Assembly: GCA_036489315.1 (NCBI GenBank)
Contig: DASXFZ010000013.1
Span: 59,943-123,942 of the forward strand
Source of the DNA: Candidatus Cybelea sp.
GTDB lineage: Bacteria > Vulcanimicrobiota > Vulcanimicrobiia > Vulcanimicrobiales > Vulcanimicrobiaceae
Length of the DNA stretch: 64,000 bases
Reading direction: 5' to 3'
Shown piece after piece: positions 57,508 through 64,000 of this stretch (position 1 is its first letter; every line of letters begins with the position of its first letter). The translations under genes were made by a program, and so were the position numbers. The notes beneath the pieces are model-generated. The model had not been told where the DNA came from and made no database searches. It worked only from the letters and a program-made list of their open reading frames with translations.

Positions 57508-57587
57508 CCGCGCGCCCCCGGCGGGTTGCACCCGAGCGACGAACGTCGCGCACGAAACACCCGCGTTACATCCAGCGTAGATCTTGC

Positions 57588-58775
57588 ATGATGAGGACGA
57601 CCGTCGTCGCGCTCGCAGTATGGCTCGCTTTCATCGCGCGAGCACAGGCTGCGCCCCTTGCGCCGGGGCTCTACACCGCTTCCGGACACACGATCTATGT
57701 CGGCGTCGAACATGAGCTGCCCGCTCCCCCCTCCAACGACTTCTTCGATCCGGCTTCACAGCAGACCGGTGATCTGCACATCTCGTCCGACCTGCATCTG
57801 CAGCGCGGCATCTTAGAAAAACGAGAGACTCTCGAAGCACCGGGCGGCCGGCTGGGATTTTCGCTCTACTATGCGGGCCAACGGCCGCGTGCCACCGTGA
57901 TTCTGGTCCACGGCAACGATCCGGAGTCGAGAGAAATGGGGTTCATCATCCCCTTTTTCGTCCTCAATGGAATTAACGTCATCAGTTACGATCAACGGGG
58001 CGTAGGCCAATCGGCCGGAAACTGGTTTCTCAGCGGCCCGCGGCAGCGAGCCGACGACGTCGCAGCCATCTACGACATTATCGGCAGCGACTATCAGGTG
58101 GATCCGCACCGCATAGGCCTCTGGGCATTTAGCAATGGAGGTTGGACCGCGCCGCTGGTCGCGCTTCACTGGCCGATCGCGTTTATGATTCTAAAGAGCG
58201 CTCCCACGGAATCCCTGGCCCGGAATATTGACTACGAGGTCGAGCAAGTGATGCGCCGGCACGGCGTGGAAGCCGACTTGCCGCAGGCGATCGCCCTCTG
58301 GCACGCATTCGACCGGGCACTCGACGGCACCATCTCCTGGGACGAGGCAAAGCGCCGCTACGACGCCGGCGCAAAGCAGGCCTGGTTCAAGTATTCGCTG
58401 ATGCCGGACCTTGGCATATCGATTCCTCCGCCGCCCTCGATGATCCCGGGACTGCGGCGCTTGGTCACCTTCGATCCGACGAGCACGCTGCTGCGCATCT
58501 CGAAGACTCCGACCCTCGCGCTCTACGGTGCGCTCGATCGAAACGTTAACGCTGCGGATTCAGCGGCGCATCTACGCGAGTATCTCACGCGCGCCGGTAA
58601 TCGCGACGTAACGATCAAGACCTATCCGGGTGCGGGGCACCAGCTCATCGTATCGAAGAGCGGCTACAACGGGGATTTTACGCCGCCGCAGCGATTCGTC
58701 CCCGGATACCCGCAAGTCATGATCGACTGGCTAACGCAGCGACGATTTACCAACGAGCTTCTCCCCAACTTTTAG
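57588..58775 (+). CDS. secreted alpha/beta hydrolase
   Basis: A 395-residue hydrolase with a signal peptide (1-21) and an N-terminal beta domain. The catalytic serine is in LWAFSNGGWTAP (GxSxG variant), the oxyanion region in VILVHGNDPES, and the Asp and His in LYGALDRNV and PGAGHQLIV. The substrate is unknown; esterase or peptidase are both possible. Two ATGs at 57588 and 57591. Confidence 0.88.
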   Translation: MMRTTVVALAVWLAFIARAQAAPLAPGLYTASGHTIYVGVEHELPAPPSNDFFDPASQQTGDLHISSDLHLQRGILEKRETLEAPGGRLGFSLYYAGQRPRATVILVHGNDPESREMGFIIPFFVLNGINVISYDQRGVGQSAGNWFLSGPRQRADDVAAIYDIIGSDYQVDPHRIGLWAFSNGGWTAPLVALHWPIAFMILKSAPTESLARNIDYEVEQVMRRHGVEADLPQAIALWHAFDRALDGTISWDEAKRRYDAGAKQAWFKYSLMPDLGISIPPPPSMIPGLRRLVTFDPTSTLLRISKTPTLALYGALDRNVNAADSAAHLREYLTRAGNRDVTIKTYPGAGHQLIVSKSGYNGDFTPPQRFVPGYPQVMIDWLTQRRFTNELLPNF

Positions 58776-58830
58776 CGGGTGCGCCGCTGCGCACGCGCAT
58801 TCAATCGGGGAGAAGCGTAAATGCCGTTCT

Positions 58831-60021
58831 CTATTGAGTGAGTTCGTGCAGCGTGTTCGTTTTGGTATCGGTATAGTAGAGCACCGTATCGCTATCGCTC
58901 GTACCAGACGCGACAAGCCCAAAGACGCGAGCAGTCGCGCCCGTGTCGACGGTTTTGGTAGCCAGTATCTTCCCCGCCGGCGTCAGCTCCACGAGCTTGT
59001 TCCCACCCTTGGTATTGGCGACGATGAGGTTTCCGTTGGGTAGAAGAGCTGAAGCTACGGGCGCGTTGAGCGGAGCACCGCTATAGACGAGCGTCGCGCA
59101 CGTGGCTTTTGCGTGAGCGCACTTGAATTTCTTCCCACCGGGCTGCACGACGATCTCGTCCTTCTCCAGCAGGTTGCTCGCGTTCGAAATGGAGACGACC
59201 GTATTATCGACCCCGTCCACTAGATACAACGTGTCGTTGCAAAGGCTGCCGGTTTTTGTACTATTATATTGTATTCCCGACGGGCCCAAGATGCTCCAAC
59301 CGGAGCCCTTATTAATCCCGAAGCCGGATATCACTTCGGTCGCCGTCGTCTGGCCGCCACTGACAGAAATGAATGACAGCTTGATAATTGCGCCGGTCTT
59401 GGAATCTGAAACGTAGATGTCCTCGGGCGCGTAAGGCTCACCGCAGAACGCATCGGCGTCGGCGAACGGAGCCTCGAGGTGCGAACTGAAACTATGCTTG
59501 AGCAAACCGGTCTGGTCGAACTGCGAAACGGCGCCGCTCAGCATCCCCGCGCCGTAGACCTGATTTGTCTCGGTGACGGCATTGCCGTCGCAGCCCAGTA
59601 CCTTGGAATTCTGCGTAAAGGTCGCGGGCTTGGAGTGCGGCCTCGGATTGAGTACTTCGATCGTGCTACCTTTCCCGGCAGCGCCCGCAGAGTTTTCGAA
59701 GTTGCAGACGAGCAGCTGCCCCTTCTTGAGCCCGAAGGTCGATCGGACCAACGAGATCGCGCGCGGACCCTGGTCGCCATTTTTCGGATCGACCGTGGAA
59801 CCGATTTCGACGTCCTTGGTAAGCTTTTTCAGAATAGAGGTCGTGTCGTCGGGAACGATCGAAGCCGCTCCCGGCGCAGAGACTTGCGATGTAATTGAGG
59901 CTTGTGAGACGGAATTGCTTCCCGCTGCTCCGCTTGGAACGGTGGTATTTCCGCTACACGCCGAAGTCGCAAGAAGTATTCCCGCGATCGGCACAAGAAC
60001 GCGATGGTTGAAAGTTGGCAT
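58831..60021 (-). CDS. lipoprotein, probable beta-propeller
   Basis: A 396-residue lipoprotein (lipobox LLATSAC). Blades include QLLVCNFENSAG, DIYVSDSKTGAIIKL, DTLYLVDGVDNTVVSI and GNLIVANTKGGNKLVEL, close to SMP-30/NHL propellers. Of the same general kind as its neighbours but on the opposite strand. No enzyme motif. Confidence 0.72.
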   Translation of the reverse strand: MPTFNHRVLVPIAGILLATSACSGNTTVPSGAAGSNSVSQASITSQVSAPGAASIVPDDTTSILKKLTKDVEIGSTVDPKNGDQGPRAISLVRSTFGLKKGQLLVCNFENSAGAAGKGSTIEVLNPRPHSKPATFTQNSKVLGCDGNAVTETNQVYGAGMLSGAVSQFDQTGLLKHSFSSHLEAPFADADAFCGEPYAPEDIYVSDSKTGAIIKLSFISVSGGQTTATEVISGFGINKGSGWSILGPSGIQYNSTKTGSLCNDTLYLVDGVDNTVVSISNASNLLEKDEIVVQPGGKKFKCAHAKATCATLVYSGAPLNAPVASALLPNGNLIVANTKGGNKLVELTPAGKILATKTVDTGATARVFGLVASGTSDSDTVLYYTDTKTNTLHELTQ

Positions 60022-60326
60022 CCTTAAATCTGGCTCCTAACGCAGTGATGACAAGGTCGGGTTCGAAGCGCTTCATTCGTCGCCGGCAAGCGCAAGTGCT
60101 TCTGGGGCCGCCGCTCGCGCTCGTGATGGCTTGACCCGGCAACTAAACCAAGCATGAGTACGGCCGCCCCTTCGCATAGGGAACCGCAAGGCCCTTTCGT
60201 CTTTACAGAGTTATCGCGTTAGTGTTCCTTGCGCGAGATAATGCTGCGAGGCCCCGCGGGGGCGGTGCGGTCTCGGTCGAGAAGATAACCTGCGATCGTT
60301 TCTACTTGTAAGGGAGCAACCTAGTA
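60022..60326. other. 305-base intergenic region between divergent lipoprotein genes
   Basis: No gene is visible in either strand. It must hold two divergent promoters. On the plus strand GATAAT (near 60236) could be a -10 box, giving a leader of about 80 bases; TAAGGGAG ten bases before the ATG at 60327 is the ribosome-binding site. A GC-rich run (GCCCCGCGGGGGC near 60250) can form a hairpin in that leader. Confidence 0.5.
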
Positions 60327-61349
60327 ATGAATACGACCAGTTTAATGAAATACGCCGGCGCCGTTGGAGCACTTGCGATATGCGCGGCGTGCGGCGGCGG
60401 CTCGTCGGTTGCGCCGTCAACCGCCGTGCTCAATGGCGAACACATCGGTCGGGCAGCCACCGCGGACGGGAGGCTGTCGACGGCAGCGCGCCCGAATCTC
60501 AATGCGCTGCTGCCTTACCCGACGATCGTTCCCGACCAAGCGGCAAAGTCGAAGTCGAAGTACTTCGAATATGTCATCAGCTTTTACGGCAGCTTCGCCA
60601 GCATCTTCAACTATCCGAAGAGCCATAATCAAATCGGTACGATCAATAACGTCGGCGGCCAGGGGTGTACGAACGTGCTCTACGGCTACGGCAAGAAAAC
60701 GTTCTGGATCGTTGCCGGCTCCGACCAGATCACGGAATACCAAGTCCCTCAGAAGCCGATCAAGACGCTCTCCGTGCCTTCCAGCAGCATGCCGTCGAGC
60801 TGCGCCATGAATACCGTCGGCGACCTTGCCGTCGGGATCTTGGATGGGGCTAATTCGGGCGCTGTCGCCATCTTCAAGCACGCGAGCGGCTCCCCCAAGT
60901 TCATTGGGACACCGTTGGGTAGAGAGTACTTCGACGGTTATGACCCCCAGGGAAACCTCTTTTTCGACGGTTTTACCCCCGGTTCGTCCTTCCAGCTCGA
61001 CGAGATCCCGAAGGGCACCAATACCGTTAAAACGATCGCGACGAGCAACACGATTTTGTTTCCCGGTTCCGTGCAGTGGGACGGCACGTACATGACGGTC
61101 TTCGATCAGAGGGCGAACAATCTGTATCGGTACTCGATCAGTGGAACGAAGGCGAACCTGAAGGGCACGGTATCCTTCTCGGGTTCCAGCGACTGCGCGC
61201 AGACCTGGATCGCGACGGGCGTCGTCTACTGCGGGGACGCAGGTAACGACAACGGCTCGGTCTTCAAATATCCGGCCGGCGGTAAGCAGCTAGCGGTCTT
61301 TACGGGAAGCTTCGACGAACCGCTCGGCGTGGTGGCAGCGAAGAAATAA
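60327..61349 (+). CDS. beta-propeller lipoprotein
   Basis: A 340-residue lipoprotein (lipobox AICAAC near residue 22). Blocks YFDGYDPQGNLFFDG and LFPGSVQWDGTYMTVFD match the gene at 56551. It ends FDEPLGVVAAKK, the usual 'closing blade' of this group. No catalytic motif. Confidence 0.75.
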   Translation: MNTTSLMKYAGAVGALAICAACGGGSSVAPSTAVLNGEHIGRAATADGRLSTAARPNLNALLPYPTIVPDQAAKSKSKYFEYVISFYGSFASIFNYPKSHNQIGTINNVGGQGCTNVLYGYGKKTFWIVAGSDQITEYQVPQKPIKTLSVPSSSMPSSCAMNTVGDLAVGILDGANSGAVAIFKHASGSPKFIGTPLGREYFDGYDPQGNLFFDGFTPGSSFQLDEIPKGTNTVKTIATSNTILFPGSVQWDGTYMTVFDQRANNLYRYSISGTKANLKGTVSFSGSSDCAQTWIATGVVYCGDAGNDNGSVFKYPAGGKQLAVFTGSFDEPLGVVAAKK

Positions 61350-61362
61350 ACCTCGCGTTTGC

Positions 61363-62121
61363 TCATTTGAAGTGTTTGAGGAAAGCGCCGAGGACTCCCT
61401 CGGCCTTGTCCTTTGCCTCCAGGATCTGGAGCATATGATGAGATCGCTCGTTGGTAAGATACGGGGCCACAGAGAACCAGCCGCCATCGACGACGATGTC
61501 GGTACCCGTAATGTATGCGGACTCGTCGCTCGCAAGAAAGAGCGCCGCAAAGGCGATATCCTCCGCCTTGCCGCTCCTTCGCAGCAATATGGTATTTTCC
61601 AGCATACTTGACTGTATCTTTTTTATGACCGGGTTCGACATCATCGACGCGGTCAGATCCGTTTCGATCCAACCCGGCTGGATGACGTTGGAGCGAATGC
61701 CCCAATCGGCGTAGACGTAAGCCGCCGAGCGCGACAATCCCTCGAGCGCCCATTTCGAAGACGAGTAGCCGGTGCCGAAGTTGCCGGTGATCCCGGCGAC
61801 CGATCCGATGTTGACGATCGACCCTCCGCCGGAGTCCCTGATTATCGGAGCACACGTTTGGATGCCGCGCAGCGTGCCGCTTGCTCCTTGACCTGGGCCA
61901 CCGCGGCGTTCCATTGTTGCTGGTTAACGACGTCGAGTTCGACGAAGTAGGCTCTGCCGCCGGCGCCGTTTATCTCCGCCACCAATGCATCTCCACGCTC
62001 TTCGTTACGGCCGGCGACGAATACGGTCGCACCCTCTCGGGCGAAGAGCCGCGCGGACGCGCGCCCCATGCCTCACTTAGCCCCCCAAGATCGTTACGGC
62101 GCGTCGAGCGCGCTAGGTCAT
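61363..62121 (-). pseudogene. broken short-chain dehydrogenase/reductase
   Basis: An SDR gene with at least three lesions. The likely ATG (62121) is followed by a TAG as third codon; the N-terminal V-T-I-L-G-G and G-M-G-R-A-S halves of the cofactor loop are in different frames (near 62090); and the middle of the protein, including the NAG motif and about 55 residues, is missing between QVKEQA and LRGIQT (near 61880) with a frameshift. The C-terminal part still has the active site Y-S-S-S-K and the FLASDESAYITG end. It cannot make a working enzyme. Confidence 0.85.
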
Positions 62122-62245
62122 TTGCACTATCCGGCGCGTGAGCACATTGGCTCGTTTTTGTCAGGTGACCTTTGGCGCTGCTAAAGAGCGTGCTAAGCTA
62201 GCGTATCGGGATGCGGGAATTTGCCACCGAGCAAGGAGCAGGACG

Positions 62246-63652
62246 ATGAAGAGCCTCGGCTATAGCGGCTGCGTATTTGGCATTTGCATGGCTGCAGCGA
62301 TACTCGCAGGCTGCGGTGCAAGTATCGCCACCGTGCCCAGCGCAAGCCAGCCGGATGAGGCGGCGCACTTCTCGTCGCGAGTGCCGACGCTGCCGCTTTC
62401 GAGATCGCACTACGCCGAGACGGTCCTCTTTAACTTCAGAGGCAGCACCGGCGCTAACCCCGAGACCGGCCTCGTCCTCGACGAGAATGGGGCGCTTTAC
62501 GGCACGACAAGCGGCGGAGGCCATGCCGACGGGAACGTCTTCAAGTTGACGCCGGCGGGATCAGGTTACACCGAGAGCTTTCTGTACGGCTTTAGGGGCA
62601 GCAGAGGTGCGGGCCCAACCGGTGTGATCCTCGGCAAGGACGGCGCGCTTTATGGTACGACGGTTGGCGGCGGCAGATACAACGAAGGGACCGCGTTCAA
62701 GTTGACGCCGTCAAGCTCGGGCTACACGGTGAGCGTCATGCACAGCTTTTGTGCGAGACGCAAGTGCGCGGACGGCGCGGCGCCAAGCGGCGGTCTGGTC
62801 TTCGGAAAGGATGGCGCGCTGTACGGCACAACTGGTATCGGCGGCAACGCGTGCCTTAGTGAAGGCGGATGCGGCACCGTCTTCAAGTTGACGCCGTCGG
62901 GATCAGGCTATACTGAAAAAGTTCTGTACACCTTTTGTCAGTCCACGTGCGCGTTCTCCAATCCAACAAGCAGTCTGGTCTTCGGAGCGGATGGCGCGCT
63001 CTACGGGTCGACCGACGACGATTGCCAGTTAATGGGTAGATGCGGCACCGTCTATAAGTTGACGCCGTCGGGCTCGGGCTACAGCGCAAGCGCTCTGTAC
63101 ACCTTTGAGTGCGGGACCAACGCTCCCATCAACCACCGCGTCAAAGGCCCGAGCGAGAAGCCGTCGCGGGATAACTCCGGCGCCGAGTGTGTTGGCGCGT
63201 TTCCGTCCGGCGTGATTTTGGATAAGACGGGCGCGTTATACGGCACGACGTTCGAAGGCGGGCAGTACGCCCGCAGATACCAGCCCGGTCCAGGAACCGT
63301 CTTCAAGTTAACGCCGTCAGGCTCGGGCTACACTCAGAGCTTTCTCCACAGCTTCACCGGCGGTAAGGATGGCGGGACACCCGAGGGCGGAGTGATCCTA
63401 GGAAAAGGCGGCGTGCTCTACGGGACAACCGGTGGAGGCGGCAAAGCTTGCGGCGGCGTTCCTGGATGCCACGACGGCACCGTCTTCGAGCTAACGCCGT
63501 CAGGATCAGGCTACGCCGAGCGCATTATCCATCAATTCGATGGAAGGAATGGCGCCAATCCGGCGGCCGGCCTGATCTCCGACACGACGGGCGCACTCTA
63601 TAGCACGACCCTTGACGGGGGACCGATCGTAAAGGCACGGTGTTCAAGCTGA
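62246..63652 (+). CDS. GloVer-repeat lipoprotein with C-terminal frameshift
   Basis: A 468-residue lipoprotein (lipobox AILAGC). It has about seven GloVer-type repeats of the form GALYGTT-GG then VFKLTPSGSGYT (TIGR03803-like), a tandem beta-repeat protein of unknown role. The last repeat is out of frame after GGGGG at 63617-63621: adding one G would give ...TDRKGTVFKLTP and a stop at 63658-63660, exactly as the other repeats end. The start is ATG 62246 with AAGGAG upstream. Confidence 0.85.
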   Translation: MKSLGYSGCVFGICMAAAILAGCGASIATVPSASQPDEAAHFSSRVPTLPLSRSHYAETVLFNFRGSTGANPETGLVLDENGALYGTTSGGGHADGNVFKLTPAGSGYTESFLYGFRGSRGAGPTGVILGKDGALYGTTVGGGRYNEGTAFKLTPSSSGYTVSVMHSFCARRKCADGAAPSGGLVFGKDGALYGTTGIGGNACLSEGGCGTVFKLTPSGSGYTEKVLYTFCQSTCAFSNPTSSLVFGADGALYGSTDDDCQLMGRCGTVYKLTPSGSGYSASALYTFECGTNAPINHRVKGPSEKPSRDNSGAECVGAFPSGVILDKTGALYGTTFEGGQYARRYQPGPGTVFKLTPSGSGYTQSFLHSFTGGKDGGTPEGGVILGKGGVLYGTTGGGGKACGGVPGCHDGTVFELTPSGSGYAERIIHQFDGRNGANPAAGLISDTTGALYSTTLDGGPIVKARCSS

Positions 63653-63780
63653 CGCCCTGACGGGGAACCCACAGCACGTCTGACCTCAACTTTAAGAATG
63701 CCTTAACGCCGCGCGGTGCACCCTGCCCGGTGGATGCTTATGCACAAGGCGGGGAAGCCATCGGGCGGTAAGCGGGTCCC

Positions 63781-63873
63781 ATGAGGATCGCAAGATATCG
63801 CGTTACCAATTTCCGCTCGATCGTCGACAGCGGCTGGATCGACGTTGATAACGTAACGACCCTAGTGTTGTGA
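63781..63873 (+). pseudogene. AAA/OLD-like ATPase, 5' fragment
   Basis: The first 26 or so codons, starting M-R-I-A-R-Y-R-V-T-N-F-R-S, match the N-terminus of OLD-type or similar SMC-like ATPases just before the Walker A region. The frame meets a TGA at 63871 because an IS630-like element begins at about 63865. Whether the rest of the gene lies beyond the element cannot be seen. Confidence 0.65.
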
Positions 63874-63885
63874 GTTATAAGTTCG

Positions 63886-63914
63886 TTGCAATAACACGAG
63901 ACTTTTGGTATACT
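63886..63914 (+). promoter_or_regulatory. promoter of the IS630 transposase
   Basis: TTGCAA (63886-63891), a 17-base spacer and TATACT (63909-63914). The GTG is 7 bases after the -10 box, so the mRNA would start on it. Confidence 0.75.
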
Positions 63915-63920
63915 GGATAA

Positions 63921-64000
63921 GTGAGGAAATCCAGGCAAACCGTTCGTGGCCGACCCAAGCGAGACCTCAATCTTACGCGCGACGAGCGAGAACAACTGGA
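63921..64000 (+). CDS. IS630-family transposase, 5' end
   Basis: Twenty-six codons from GTG 63921, with RGRPKRDLNLTRDEREQLE, the helix-turn-helix start of IS630-type transposases. The gene runs off the window. Not seen: the DDE catalytic part. Confidence 0.7.
   Translation, partial: MRKSRQTVRGRPKRDLNLTRDEREQL

Larger units (their letters stand above)
63865..64000 (+). mobile_element. IS630-family insertion sequence, left end
   Basis: The element begins after the dinucleotide TA at 63863-63864, the usual IS630 target, inside the ATPase fragment. It starts GTGTTGTGAGTTATAAGTTC. It holds a promoter and the transposase start. The right end is outside the window. Confidence 0.7.

Noticed and set aside
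62500..63650. Regularly spaced DNA repeats resembling a CRISPR array
   Set aside because: They encode GloVer protein repeats, differ in length and vary at third codon positions.

Overview
The window is a GC-rich bacterial chromosome segment. The best guess at lineage is a diderm member of the Terrabacteria side of the tree, with Candidatus Eremiobacterota (WPS-2) or a close relative favoured. This is inferred, not proven. The reasons are as follows. The gene order rpsU-yqeY-nfeD-floA-phoH-ybeY-dgkA-recO, followed by ruvX, mltG and a DUF1292 gene, matches Bacillus-type blocks. Several secreted proteins nevertheless end in outer-membrane beta-barrel-like domains with a terminal Phe, and an RND pump is present, which points to two membranes. 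Copper-amine-oxidase-N ('stalk') domains, GloVer repeats and many beta-propeller lipoproteins fit the same group.

Layout. 1-9.7 kb: end of the spectinomycin/alpha ribosomal operon (secY tail, adk, map, rpmJ, rpsM, then rpsK, rpsD, rpoA, rplQ). It is interrupted between rpsM and rpsK by about 5 kb carrying a nucleotidyltransferase, an MFS transporter and two tandem stalk-barrel proteins. 9.7-14.9 kb: a LuxE-like acyl-protein synthetase, a methionine pair (metY and a CoA-binding protein), leuCD and a small OB-like protein. 14.95-15.1 kb: a 151-base element with 26-base terminal inverted repeats. 15.1-23.4 kb: rpmE-prfA-prmC-pyrG, two glycosyltransferases, a third stalk protein and a HIT hydrolase. 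23.4-34.6 kb: a long co-directional operon-like run from rpsU to a DoxX protein. It covers membrane proteolysis/flotillin, RNA maturation, undecaprenol/lipid recycling, DNA repair, septal murein processing and a glycolipid glycosyltransferase. 34.7-38.9 kb: five tRNA genes in two groups, tadA, and a reversed arsenic cassette (arsR-arsI-aquaporin-arsC). 38.9-45.6 kb: a two-component system divergent from an RND efflux pair. 45.6-50.3 kb: M20 amidohydrolase, SRPBCC protein, FmdB zinc ribbon, aroA and an HU protein with a histone-H1-like tail. 50.3-64 kb: an accessory stretch rich in secreted lipoproteins (kelch, beta-propeller, GloVer), a phospholipase C, an alpha/beta hydrolase, a pepsin-like protein, a wrecked SDR pseudogene, and at the right edge an ATPase gene cut by an IS630-family element.

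Two expression features recur. Good sigma70-type promoters sit so that transcription would begin on the start codon itself (arsR, the FmdB gene, the IS630 transposase; less clearly rpmE, leuC and the CNNM gene). Several genes (recO, two glycosyltransferases, perhaps prfA) have conserved N-termini reaching upstream of any ATG/GTG/TTG, which suggests near-cognate start codons. No CRISPR array, rRNA gene, prophage or complete defence system was seen.
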